Numbered from the stretch's first letter, positions 1 through 6,818 are shown. The stretch: DNA of 7,663 nucleotides from Pseudomonadota bacterium (GCA_023417665.1 JAEZFA010000145.1:1-7663), one strand, 5' to 3'. Notes: a model not told the origin generated them from the sequence alone. Numbers and translations: made by a program.

Positions 1-3
1 ACC

Positions 4-1206
4 TTACTTGATCTGCGGCGCGACGGCGCCCGGCAGATTGGCAGGTGCGACGCCTTTGTATTCGCCGCCCTGGTACTGACCGACCCACCACAGCTTGGTT
101 AACTGGTTATTCTCCAGCTTCACGTCGCCGAGGATGGTCTTGAAAGTTCCGGTCTTGAGTTCGGCGATGATCTTCTTGTTGTCGATCTCGCCGACGCGCT
201 CGATTGCCTGCTGGAGCATCTGCAGACCCGCATAGGTGTTCGAGCTTGCCCAGCGGTCCGGCTCCTGACCCTTGTTCACTTCCTTGTGGCGCTTCACCCA
301 GTCCTGCACGCCGGGACCGGTCGGATCCCACGCGCCGAGACCGAAGAAGCCGTTGATCTTGTCGCCGAACTTGCCCTTGTAGCTCGGGAAGGCAGCACCG
401 ACCGACAGGAACCGCACCTTCGGGCTGAAGTCGTTCGCGAGCGACTGCTCGGTCAGCATGAAGGTGTCCGGCGGATAGGAGAAGGCGAGCATCACGTCGG
501 GGTTTGCCGCCTTCGCCGCCTTGATCTGCGCGGAGAGGTCGGCGGAGCCGAGCGGATAGGTCGTCTCATAGACGATCTTGTAATTGTTGGCGGCAAGCTG
601 CGCCTTGGCGGGAGCGAGGAACTCGGCACCGAACGGATGCTGCACCGAGAACAGCGCGACCGTATCCTTGATCTGGCCCTTCTTGCGAAGGTCGTTGAGC
701 ATGCCGATGAGCGCCTTCACGCCGTCGGAAGGCTTGCCGAGCATCCAGAATGCGTTGTCGAATTTCGGCGCGAGCTTGTCGATCTGCTCGGTCGCGGCCG
801 TGCCCATGATGTGCGGATAGCCGTGCTTGGCGAATACCGGCAGCACCTGCAAGTTCGGGCCGGTGCCCCATGGCGACAGCACGATATCCATCTTGTCGAC
901 GGTCATCAGGCGTTCGACCAGGCGCACCATGTCTTCGTTGTTGGAGCGGTCGTCGATTTCCGTGACTTCCAGCGGAATGCGCTTGCCGTACTTTTTCAGC
1001 ATGATGCCGCCGGCTTTGTTCACTTCATCGACCCAGAGCCGGTAGTTCGGCACCGAGGTGAGCAGCGCTCCCGCGGCCTGCGGCCCCGACAGCGAAATCA
1101 CATAACCGACCTTGATGGACTTCGGCGCGTCCTGCGCCGTCAGAATTTGCGTGGAGCCGGCGATCAAGCCGATCGCCGCAGCCGCGCAGAGCAGTCGCTT
1201 CAGCAT
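4..1206 (-). CDS. ABC transporter substrate-binding protein, branched-chain amino acid (LivK-like) class
   Basis: This is a periplasmic solute-binding protein of the Peripla_BP_6 / type I periplasmic-binding fold, the class that delivers amino acids, amides, aromatic acids or small carboxylates to Liv-type ABC permeases. An ATG at 1204-1206 gives 400 residues. An in-frame ATG 36 bases further upstream exists, but the chosen start has a strong Shine-Dalgarno (GGGAGGA at 1213-1219, 6-base spacing) and begins directly with a signal peptide: Lys-Arg, a hydrophobic core, and a likely cut after ILTA. The mature protein opens with IKVGYVISLSGPQA, the usual first strand and ligand loop of the family, followed by the NKAGGI motif. 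The end (TAA at 4-6) is intact. It lies 185 bases downstream of the malonyl-CoA gene on the same strand. No permease or ATPase gene is visible; they would lie beyond the left edge if linked. The family call is secure, but the ligand is unknown; malonate or another dicarboxylate is only a guess from context. Confidence 0.9.
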   Translation of the reverse strand: MLKRLLCAAAAIGLIAGSTQILTAQDAPKSIKVGYVISLSGPQAAGALLTSVPNYRLWVDEVNKAGGIMLKKYGKRIPLEVTEIDDRSNNEDMVRLVERLMTVDKMDIVLSPWGTGPNLQVLPVFAKHGYPHIMGTAATEQIDKLAPKFDNAFWMLGKPSDGVKALIGMLNDLRKKGQIKDTVALFSVQHPFGAEFLAPAKAQLAANNYKIVYETTYPLGSADLSAQIKAAKAANPDVMLAFSYPPDTFMLTEQSLANDFSPKVRFLSVGAAFPSYKGKFGDKINGFFGLGAWDPTGPGVQDWVKRHKEVNKGQEPDRWASSNTYAGLQMLQQAIERVGEIDNKKIIAELKTGTFKTILGDVKLENNQLTKLWWVGQYQGGEYKGVAPANLPGAVAPQIK

Positions 1207-1212
1207 GAATAG

Positions 1213-1219
1213 TCCTCCC
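1213..1219 (-). promoter_or_regulatory. Ribosome binding site of the substrate-binding protein gene
   Basis: The minus strand reads GGGAGGA, six bases before the ATG at 1206. This is the strongest Shine-Dalgarno near the gene. It favours that ATG over the tandem upstream ATGs at 1242 and 1239, and it places the signal peptide at the very N-terminus. Confidence 0.75.
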
Positions 1220-1241
1220 TCAGACTTTTTCTTATGCATCA

Positions 1242-1270
1242 ATCATCGGCTGAAATGATTGGAATGCCAA
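1242..1270 (-). promoter_or_regulatory. Candidate sigma-70-type promoter for the substrate-binding protein gene
   Basis: On the minus strand TTGGCA (1265-1270, 5 of 6 to TTGACA) is separated by exactly 17 bases from GATGAT (1242-1247, 4 of 6 to TATAAT). Transcription would start near 1235 and leave a leader of about 30 bases before the ATG at 1206. It sits in the 185-base gap after the malonyl-CoA gene, so the binding protein may be expressed on its own as well as by read-through. It was found by eye only. A TGGCA-containing sigma-54 reading of the same stretch fails at the -12 GC. Confidence 0.35.
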
Positions 1271-1391
1271 CTGTATCTTTAGGAGGAGAAGTGGGACATG
1301 CTGCGGCGCAACAGCAGCAAGGACGCTGATCTGGCGAGGCTTATTTCTTCGCGCTTCCTTGCGAATCCGCTTTTGCAGCGCCACAAGCCGC

Positions 1392-4304
1392 TCAGGCGAC
1401 GTTCTTCGAGTAAGTCTTGGCGTAGGTGTCGCGCAGTACGTTCTTCTGCACCTTGCCCATTGCGTTGCGGGGCAGGTCGTCGACGAAGAACACACGCTTG
1501 GGCTGCTTGAAGCGGGCGAGCCGCCCTTCGAGGGCCGCCAGAATATCGCCTTCCGACAACGATGCGCCCTTGGTCTTGACCACTACGGCAGTGACGCCTT
1601 CCCCGAGATCGGGATGCGCGACACCGATCACCGCGGATTCGACGACACCGGCGATAGCATCGATCTCGCCCTCGACTTCCTTCGGATAGACGTTGAAGCC
1701 GCCGGAGATCACGAGATCCTTGCCGCGTCCGACGATGTGGACGTAACCGCGCTCGTCGATCTTGCCGAGGTCGCCGGTAATGAAGAAGCCATCGGCCCGG
1801 AATTCCGCCGCGGTTTTTTCCGGCATGCGCCAGTAGCCCTGGAATACGTTCGGGCCTTTGACTTCGATCACGCCGATATCGCCCTGGGGCAGCACCTTGC
1901 CGCTTTCCGGATCGGCGATGCGCAACTCCACCCCCGGCAACGGAAAACCGACAGTGCCCGGAATCCGCTCGCCGTCATAAGGGTTCGACGTATTCATGTT
2001 GGTTTCGGTCATGCCATAACGCTCGAGAATGGCGTGACCGGCTTTCTCCGCGAACAGCCGGTGCGTTTCCGCAAGCAGCGGCGCCGAACCGGAGATGAAC
2101 AGGCGCATGTGCCGGGTCGCTTCCTTCGTCACCTTCGGATGGTCGGCAAGGCGCACATAGAAGGTCGGCACGCCCATCATCGAGGTCGCCTTCGGCATCA
2201 GCCGGATCATCTCGTCGGCGTCGAACTTGCCGAAATAGATCATCGAGGCGCCCGCGAGCAGGATCACGTTGGTCGCAACGAAGAGCCCATGGGTGTGATA
2301 GATCGGAAGCGCGTGCAGGAGCACGTCCTTGTCGGTAAAGCGCCAGTAGTCTTTCAGCGCTTCCGCGTTCGACAGCAGATTCTCGTGGCTCAGCATCGCG
2401 CCCTTGGAGCGGCCGGTGGTGCCGGAGGTATAGAGAATCGCGGCAAGGTCCTTCGGACCGCGCGCAACCGGAGCCGCCGCCGTCGCATTTGCGCAATTGG
2501 CGAGCAGCGAACCATCGCCATTGACGCCAAGCGTTTCGACCGTCGCAATCCCGAGTTTTCCGGCGAGCGCACGCACGCCCGTTTCCGTTTCGGGTTTGCA
2601 GACCACGACCCGCGGTTCGGCGTCGCCGAGAAAATACTCGAGTTCGGCAAGTGGATAGGCGGTGTTCAGCGGCAGATAGACGCCGCCCGCGCGCACCACG
2701 CCGAGATAAAGCGCAAGGTTCTGCCACGACTTCTCGACCTGCACGGCGACGCGGTCGCCCGGCACAACGCCGCAGCGGATCAGGTGCGCAGAGAGCTTCC
2801 CCGCCAGATCGAACACCTCTCCATAGGAAATCGGTTTGCCGTCCGGCAGTTCGAGCAGCGTCTTGTCGCGTGACGGCATCGCCGCTTCGAGCGTGGAGAA
2901 AAGATGATTGGTGTTGTTCATTGCGGTAAGTCTCGGAATTGCGGGTCGTATTGCTTGTGGTTGGCGCAGGAGCCTGCGGACGTCCTTGCTTGCGACGATC
3001 TCGCCGGCTTCGGCATAGGCTTCGTGGTGTTCCTCGATCTCGGAAAGATCGTAGCGGTAGTTGACCATCACGCCGTGCGATTGCGAAAGGCCGCGCGGCG
3101 AGAGGTCGGCATTGGCGTGGATATGCGCGAGTGCCGCACCATTGCCAAGGTGAAAGCGGGCGACCGGGTCGAGCGGCCTTCCACGCCGGTCCTTCTCCGA
3201 CAGGAAGTAATGTGCGGCGAGCGCGGCAAGGGGTGCCTCGAGCGTCTTGCGCTTGCTTTCGTCGTCCTGCCATCCGGGCTGATCGAGTAGCGCAAGCGCT
3301 TCGCGGTCGCTCTCATGGATTGCACCGGAGGCGCCGCTTTCGCGCTCGCGATCGAGCCAGCGCGCGAAGCCCGGCACCGGCGAGAGCGTCACGAAGGTTT
3401 CGAGCTTGGGAAACTCGCGCGAGATTTCTTCCGCGACATGCTTGATGAGGAAGCTTCCGAAGGAAACGCCGGCAAGTCCCTTCTGCGTGTTCGAGATCGA
3501 GTAGAATACCGCCGTGGTCGCCTCGCGCGGATCGAGCGGCGTGCGGCCGCGCGCCAGGATCGGCGCGATGGCGCCGGGAATGCCCTTGGTCAGCGCGACT
3601 TCGACGAAGATCAGCGGCTCGTCGGTGAGCGCGGGATGAAAGAAGGCGTAACAGCGCCGGTCCGGCGGATCGATGCGCGCGCGCAGGTCGTTCCAGTCGC
3701 TGATTTCGTGCACCGCCTCGTAGCGGATGATTTTTTCCAGCACGATCGCCGGCGACGACCAGTCGATCCGGCGCAGCACGAGGAAGCCGCGATTGAACCA
3801 CGAAGAAAACAGATGCACGAAGTCGCGGTCGACCGGGCTGAGGTCGCTTCTGCGCGCCATCGCTTCGAGCAGATGCGAGCGCATCGCCACCAGTGCCTCG
3901 GTGCCGTTCGCGGCGAGATTGAGCCTGCGCACGATTTCCTGCCGCCGCGGTTCGCTCGCGTCATGCAGTTCGGCTTCGGCGTCGTCGCCCTGTGATTTGA
4001 GATACTGCTCCGCGGCTCGTTTCAGCCGCTCGCGATCCGGCCCGAAGCGGTGCGCAAGCGCTTCGAAAAACGCAACCCGTTCGCCGGTTTTCAGCGTCCG
4101 ATAGGTTTCGATGATCTCGGCGGCGAGCGCCACGCCCGATGCCTCGCCGCGGCCCGAGAGCAGGTCTTCGCAAAGCTCCAGCAGGTTCTCGGTGCGGATC
4201 GCGCCATTGGGTTTGGAGCGCCCACGGGCCCGGGCAATGAATTCGCGCCCGCGCTCCGAGATCGTCTGGAACAGGTCGCTCAGGAAACTCTTGTTTGCTG
4301 GCAC
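1392..4304 (-). CDS. Fused malonyl-CoA decarboxylase (MatA) - malonyl-CoA synthetase (MatB)
   Basis: A 970-residue protein with two complete enzymes in one frame. Residues 1-446 match malonyl-CoA decarboxylase (malonyl-CoA to acetyl-CoA plus CO2): an N-terminal helical domain, then the GNAT-like domain with the TLSPVPGF motif (Ser308) and RFHLGNGA (His385), aligning with human MLYCD Ser329 and His423. Residues 447-461 form a short Pro/Arg linker. Residues 462-970 are an ANL-family malonyl-CoA synthetase (malonate + ATP + CoA): P-loop YTSGTTGRSKG (625-635), LPIYHTHGL (667-674), YGMTET (763-768), RGKDLVISGG (860-869), and catalytic Lys951 in PRNAMGK. Both halves have near the full length of their stand-alone families (about 460 and 505 residues in R. 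trifolii), and no catalytic residue looks lost. The start is GTG (4302-4304) with a weak purine-rich site upstream; the stop is TGA. I call the fusion from the open frame; two coupled proteins remain possible because Met462 aligns with a natural MatB start. R. trifolii symbols would be matA and matB. Confidence 0.9.
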   Translation of the reverse strand: MPANKSFLSDLFQTISERGREFIARARGRSKPNGAIRTENLLELCEDLLSGRGEASGVALAAEIIETYRTLKTGERVAFFEALAHRFGPDRERLKRAAEQYLKSQGDDAEAELHDASEPRRQEIVRRLNLAANGTEALVAMRSHLLEAMARRSDLSPVDRDFVHLFSSWFNRGFLVLRRIDWSSPAIVLEKIIRYEAVHEISDWNDLRARIDPPDRRCYAFFHPALTDEPLIFVEVALTKGIPGAIAPILARGRTPLDPREATTAVFYSISNTQKGLAGVSFGSFLIKHVAEEISREFPKLETFVTLSPVPGFARWLDRERESGASGAIHESDREALALLDQPGWQDDESKRKTLEAPLAALAAHYFLSEKDRRGRPLDPVARFHLGNGAALAHIHANADLSPRGLSQSHGVMVNYRYDLSEIEEHHEAYAEAGEIVASKDVRRLLRQPQAIRPAIPRLTAMNNTNHLFSTLEAAMPSRDKTLLELPDGKPISYGEVFDLAGKLSAHLIRCGVVPGDRVAVQVEKSWQNLALYLGVVRAGGVYLPLNTAYPLAELEYFLGDAEPRVVVCKPETETGVRALAGKLGIATVETLGVNGDGSLLANCANATAAAPVARGPKDLAAILYTSGTTGRSKGAMLSHENLLSNAEALKDYWRFTDKDVLLHALPIYHTHGLFVATNVILLAGASMIYFGKFDADEMIRLMPKATSMMGVPTFYVRLADHPKVTKEATRHMRLFISGSAPLLAETHRLFAEKAGHAILERYGMTETNMNTSNPYDGERIPGTVGFPLPGVELRIADPESGKVLPQGDIGVIEVKGPNVFQGYWRMPEKTAAEFRADGFFITGDLGKIDERGYVHIVGRGKDLVISGGFNVYPKEVEGEIDAIAGVVESAVIGVAHPDLGEGVTAVVVKTKGASLSEGDILAALEGRLARFKQPKRVFFVDDLPRNAMGKVQKNVLRDTYAKTYSKNVA
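2918..2965 (-). other. MatA/MatB junction with an internal ATG and an out-of-frame TGA
   Basis: In the open frame the decarboxylase homology ends at about Leu446, and 15 residues later comes Met462 (ATG at 2919-2921), where stand-alone MatB proteins begin. No stop separates them. In the frame shifted by +1 the same DNA ends in a TGA at 2918-2920 that overlaps this ATG as ATGA, the classic translational-coupling arrangement. There is no good Shine-Dalgarno before the ATG. The junction could be a true fusion linker, or a former two-gene overlap whose first stop was bypassed by a small indel or a sequencing error near the end of matA. Confidence 0.6.
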
Positions 4305-4334
4305 TTGCGGCGGCTCTTTTCGGGTCGGGGCCGC

Positions 4335-4363
4335 ACTAAAACAAATGCGGCGCAGAATCGCAA
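4335..4363 (-). promoter_or_regulatory. Candidate promoter of the matA-matB fusion gene
   Basis: On the minus strand TTGCGA (4358-4363) lies 17 bases from TTTAGT (4335-4340), each 4 of 6 to consensus. Transcription would start near 4328, about 24 bases before the GTG start. The -35 overlaps the T run of the weak terminator hairpin that follows the BtuF-like gene, so this 81-base gap may both end one transcript and start the next. Judged by eye. Confidence 0.3.
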
Positions 4364-4377
4364 AAAGCCCGATGGGC
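4362..4377 (-). terminator. Weak intrinsic terminator after the BtuF-like gene
   Basis: On the minus strand GCCC-ATC-GGGC is followed by five T residues, starting nine bases after the TAG stop of the BtuF-like gene. The stem is only 4 bp with a three-base loop, so termination may be partial or the hairpin may be incidental. Confidence 0.35.
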
Positions 4378-4385
4378 CTGTCAGG

Positions 4386-5216
4386 CTAAGTCTGCGCCGC
4401 TACCCATTCACCGATGATTGCCTCGATCGCGGCGAGGCCGTCGGTCAGGGCTGCCGGGCCGGGCTGCAGAATGATGGTCGATTTGATCTCGCGAAGAAAA
4501 TTGTTCGCAACCGCCGGGATCGCTTCGAAGCCGGGCCGGGCGGCGACGCGTTCGGGACGGAATTTCTTGCCGCACCAGGAGCCGATAATGATGTCGGGCG
4601 CGGCTTCGATCACCTGCTCGGGTGTCACGATCCGTTCCGGCGCCGATTTCTTGCCGGCGAGCGCAGGAAAGGCCTCCACGCCGCCCGCACATTCGATCAG
4701 TTCGGAAACCCAGCCGATGCCGGAAATCATCGGCTCGTCCCATTCCTCGAAATAGACGCGGGGACGCCGCGGGTGCCGGAGGGCACGCGCTCGCGCGGCG
4801 TCGAGCCGGTGCTGGAGCGTCTCGCACAAGGCGGCAGCCTTCTCGTTCTCGCCGGTGAGCCCGCCCAGCGTTGCGATCATGGCGAAGATGCCGGCGACGT
4901 CGCGTTGGTTGAAGGCATGCACGGCAACGCCTGCCTTCACGAGTTCGGAAACGATGCCGGCCTGCAGATCGGAAAAGGTCAAAACAAGGTCGGGTTCGAG
5001 CGCGAGAATTTTTCCGACATCGGCGGAGATGAAGGCGGCCACCCGCGGCTTTTCCCGGCGCACCTGCGGCGGACGTACGGCATAGCCCGAAACGCCCACG
5101 ATCCGGGCATCTTCGCCCATCAGATAGAGCGTTTCGACCGTCTCTTCGGTCAGGCAGACGATTCTGCGGGGAGGGAAGCTGCGCACCCGATTAAAATTGC
5201 CGGATTCTGCCGGCAA
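4386..5216 (-). CDS. BtuF-like (cobalamin/iron-chelate type) substrate-binding-fold protein lacking a signal peptide
   Basis: A 276-residue protein (266 if the GTG at 5186 is used) of the Peripla_BP_2 fold, the family of BtuF and FhuD-type binding proteins. It opens with RRIVCLTEETVETLYLMGE, matching the family's RIVSL..ATE..ALG strand-helix. It continues with IVGVSGYAV, then IADLEPDLV-like residues (ILALEPDLVLTF) and the long interdomain helix region, and ends with PDIIIGSWCGKKF and a C-terminal helix. The proposed starts are TTG (5214-5216) or GTG (5184-5186, giving VRSFPPRR). No ATG, GTG or TTG lies upstream in frame back to at least 5363, and neither start yields a signal peptide or lipobox. 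It therefore looks cytoplasmic, unlike a transporter subunit, and no permease or ATPase gene adjoins it. Databases usually call such proteins cobalamin-binding by similarity; the ligand and role are unproven. The downstream neighbour is the malonyl-CoA gene, 81 bases away on the same strand. Confidence 0.8.
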   Translation of the reverse strand: MPAESGNFNRVRSFPPRRIVCLTEETVETLYLMGEDARIVGVSGYAVRPPQVRREKPRVAAFISADVGKILALEPDLVLTFSDLQAGIVSELVKAGVAVHAFNQRDVAGIFAMIATLGGLTGENEKAAALCETLQHRLDAARARALRHPRRPRVYFEEWDEPMISGIGWVSELIECAGGVEAFPALAGKKSAPERIVTPEQVIEAAPDIIIGSWCGKKFRPERVAARPGFEAIPAVANNFLREIKSTIILQPGPAALTDGLAAIEAIIGEWVAAQT

Positions 5217-5218
5217 TT
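5195..5218 (-). repeat. Perfect inverted repeat over the start region of the BtuF-like gene
   Basis: AATTGCCGG (5195-5203) and CCGGCAATT (5210-5218) form a perfect 9-bp stem with a six-base loop. On the minus strand the stem is followed by TTTTAA, so it resembles a short terminator or attenuator. It contains the TTG start codon (5214-5216) and lies about 9 bases upstream of the alternative GTG start. It could be a protein operator, an attenuator, or a translation-blocking hairpin. I found no cobalamin riboswitch core upstream of it. Confidence 0.55.
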
Positions 5219-5350
5219 CCAGCAGGACTGCGTGCCGGAAAAAGGACGGAAAACCCGTTGATCTGTCCCGCGTTCCGCGTGACTTTACGGGTTCGCGGCG
5301 GGAGTATCCCCGCGACGTCGAATCGCCTCGGGGGTCGAGGCAATCGGGGC

Positions 5351-5356
5351 AGGAGG
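5351..5356 (+). promoter_or_regulatory. Ribosome binding site of the Yip1-family gene
   Basis: AGGAGG lies six bases before the ATG at 5363. It fixes the start there, although the frame is open upstream to about 5258; the upstream residues are Arg/Gly-rich and unlike the family. Confidence 0.8.
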
Positions 5357-5362
5357 TTTCAG

Positions 5363-5932
5363 ATGGCCGGACTAGTCGATCGCGTAAAGAATATTTTGCT
5401 CAAGCCGAAGGAAGAGTGGCTGGTGATCGACGGCGAGTCCGGAGACACCAAGGAAGTCTTTACTTATGTCGCGATTCTCGCGGCCATTCCCGCGATCTTC
5501 GGCATTCTCGGCGGGCTCATCGTACTGCCGGCGGCGCTGCCGATCCTGATCGTCACGGCGATCCTCGGCTATCTGATTTCCTTTGCCGTCGTTTATCTGA
5601 TCGCCTTCATCATCGACGCGCTGGCGCCGACGTTCGGCACCGAGAAGCATTTCCCGAGCGCGCTCAAGCTGACCGCATACTCCTACACGCCGTCGTGGAT
5701 CGCGGGCGTGTTCTCGATTATCCCGGTGCTCGGCGGCATTCTGGCGCTGCTCGCCGGACTCTATGGCCTCTATCTTCTCTATCTCGGCTTGCCGATCCTG
5801 ATGCGCACGCCGCAGGAGAAGGTCATGGGCTACCTGATCGTGATCGTTATCTGCGCGATCGTGGTTTCGCTGGTGCTCGGCTTCATCGTCGCCGCAATCG
5901 CCGGCGGTCTTGCCTTCTCGCTCGTTCGCTAA
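5363..5932 (+). CDS. Yip1-family integral membrane protein
   Basis: A 189-residue polytopic membrane protein of the Yip1 domain family (PF04893 type). A short amphipathic N-terminus (VDRVKNILLKPKEEWLVI, residues 5-22), with the family's typical K.EW signature, precedes about five hydrophobic segments near residues 33-56, 58-86, 107-124, 126-146 and 155-186. The conserved block around PSWIAGVFSIIPVLGG (110-125) and LYLLYLGLPILMRTP (136-150), followed by KVMGY, is characteristic of bacterial members. No catalytic residues are expected. In eukaryotes Yip1 proteins act in vesicle traffic; the bacterial role is unknown, so the family name says little about function. The start at 5363 rests on an excellent Shine-Dalgarno. 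The gene diverges from the BtuF-like gene across about 150 bases and converges on mepA, with its TAA only one base from that gene's stop. Confidence 0.88.
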   Translation: MAGLVDRVKNILLKPKEEWLVIDGESGDTKEVFTYVAILAAIPAIFGILGGLIVLPAALPILIVTAILGYLISFAVVYLIAFIIDALAPTFGTEKHFPSALKLTAYSYTPSWIAGVFSIIPVLGGILALLAGLYGLYLLYLGLPILMRTPQEKVMGYLIVIVICAIVVSLVLGFIVAAIAGGLAFSLVR

Positions 5933-5933
5933 C

Positions 5934-6806
5934 TCACTCCGCGAGCAATACGTCCCGGCACGATGGCGGTAATTGCGCCATCGTGAGCGGGGGCTTCGGT
6001 TTCGGCTTGGTCTTCGGCGGCGGCGGATTCAGGATCGCGTCGCGGAACCACCAGTCGAGTTCTTTCCCGCATCCATCTTCCGCGCCGACCGGCTGCTGTG
6101 GCTGACAGTCCGGGCTCCCCTTCGGGCAGCGGATGCGCACATGCATGTGATAGTCGTGGCCCCAATAGGCCCGCACCTTGCGCTGCCATGCGGCGCCGGG
6201 TGCCGCGCGGCAGAGCGCCTTCTTGATCGCGGCATTCACGAAAATGCGTTCGACCTCCGGGTCTTCCGCGGCGGCGCGGATCACCTGAACATGGCCCGGC
6301 GTGAAGGTTTTCGGGTCGATGTCGCGGCGGTCGGCGCGCACCATGAGTTGCGGCGGAAAGGTTTCGCGCTCGCGCTTGTCGAGCGTGCGGTTCGGCATCG
6401 GCGTCAGCCAGATATCGGCATCCAGCCCGACCTGATGCGAGGCGTGTCCCGTCAGCATCGGGCCGCCGCGCGGTTGCGCAAGGTCGCCGACCAGAATTCC
6501 GTTCCAGCCCGCGACCTTCGGCACCCGCGTGGCGAAGCGTTCCAGGAACGCAATCAGGTCGGGATGTCCCCAGTTGCGGTTGCGGGACAGCCGCATGACC
6601 TGCCAGGTCTGGCCGTTCACGGGGAGTGCCACGCCGCCGGCCAGACATCCCTTCGAATAGAAGCCGATGGCGCGGGCCTGCAATGGGGCGGCGTCCGCCT
6701 TGCGGCCGAACAGCTCTTTTGCGGGCGTCGTGGGAGCGGGCGCCTGCGCCAGCGCGGAGCCGGAGAAGGCGAGGGTGACGGCAAGCAGGGCGAAGCGGCG
6801 CATCAT
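5934..6806 (-). CDS. mepA: Penicillin-insensitive murein endopeptidase MepA (peptidase family M74)
   Basis: A zinc LAS-type endopeptidase that cuts D-Ala-mDAP (4-3) and mDAP-mDAP (3-3) cross-links between peptidoglycan stems in the periplasm. The 290-residue product has a signal peptide with an ALA cut site (about residue 20). The metal site is intact: GHASHQVGLDAD (His121, His124, Asp131) and GHDYHMHVRI (His217, His220, His222). These match E. coli MepA His110, His113, Asp120, His206, His209 and His211 with a constant offset of 11. Six cysteines (54, 199, 227, 234, 246, 283) fit the three disulfides of the family. A Pro/Lys-rich tail (about 260-275) is an addition near the C-terminus. Two tandem ATGs (6806, 6803) can start it; AGGA lies about 7 bases before the first. 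The gene is divergent from the L,D-transpeptidase gene, and a rhizobial repeat sits 13 bases upstream of its start, in its leader. Confidence 0.95.
   Translation of the reverse strand: MMRRFALLAVTLAFSGSALAQAPAPTTPAKELFGRKADAAPLQARAIGFYSKGCLAGGVALPVNGQTWQVMRLSRNRNWGHPDLIAFLERFATRVPKVAGWNGILVGDLAQPRGGPMLTGHASHQVGLDADIWLTPMPNRTLDKRERETFPPQLMVRADRRDIDPKTFTPGHVQVIRAAAEDPEVERIFVNAAIKKALCRAAPGAAWQRKVRAYWGHDYHMHVRIRCPKGSPDCQPQQPVGAEDGCGKELDWWFRDAILNPPPPKTKPKPKPPLTMAQLPPSCRDVLLAE
5959..5985. repeat. 10-bp inverted repeat at the convergent gene ends
   Basis: CACGATGGCG (5959-5968) and CGCCATCGTG (5976-5985) are perfect complements around a seven-base loop. The hairpin lies inside the last codons of mepA and 26 bases after the stop of the Yip1-family gene. 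Neither strand has a T run after it, so it is not a canonical intrinsic terminator. It could still stabilise the 3' end of the Yip1 transcript or slow polymerase where the two genes converge. Confidence 0.5.
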
Positions 6807-6818
6807 GGGCGAATCCTA

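Noticed and set aside
1251..1272. Sigma-54 promoter suggested by TTGGCA upstream of the binding protein gene
   Set aside because: The position ten bases after GG lacks the required GC of the -12 element; a sigma-70 reading fits better.
1298..1510. A plus-strand 70-codon frame with an AGGAGG (1281-1286) 11 bases before its ATG
   Set aside because: It overlaps the 3' end of the MatB region on the other strand, is Arg/Ser-rich with no family features, and its composition is what antisense frames give in GC-rich genes.
1359..2873. A long plus-strand open frame (about 504 codons) opposite the MatB region
   Set aside because: It has low-complexity His/Arg/Asp-rich content with no recognisable motif, while the minus strand encodes a clear enzyme. 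It is a codon-bias shadow, as are the long plus-strand frames at 286-1212 and 4050-5261.
5219..5362. Possible cobalamin riboswitch upstream of the BtuF-like gene
   Set aside because: Neither strand shows the B12-box core (GCC-GGA-GACC type) or the conserved CCCGC-ACTGT segment. Only local GC hairpins are present (for example CCTCG..CGAGG at 5326-5340).
5197..6105. A 302-codon plus-strand frame overlapping the Yip1-family gene
   Set aside because: The overlapping Yip1 frame has a strong ribosome binding site and real membrane segments. This frame is Arg-rich and runs on into antisense of mepA.
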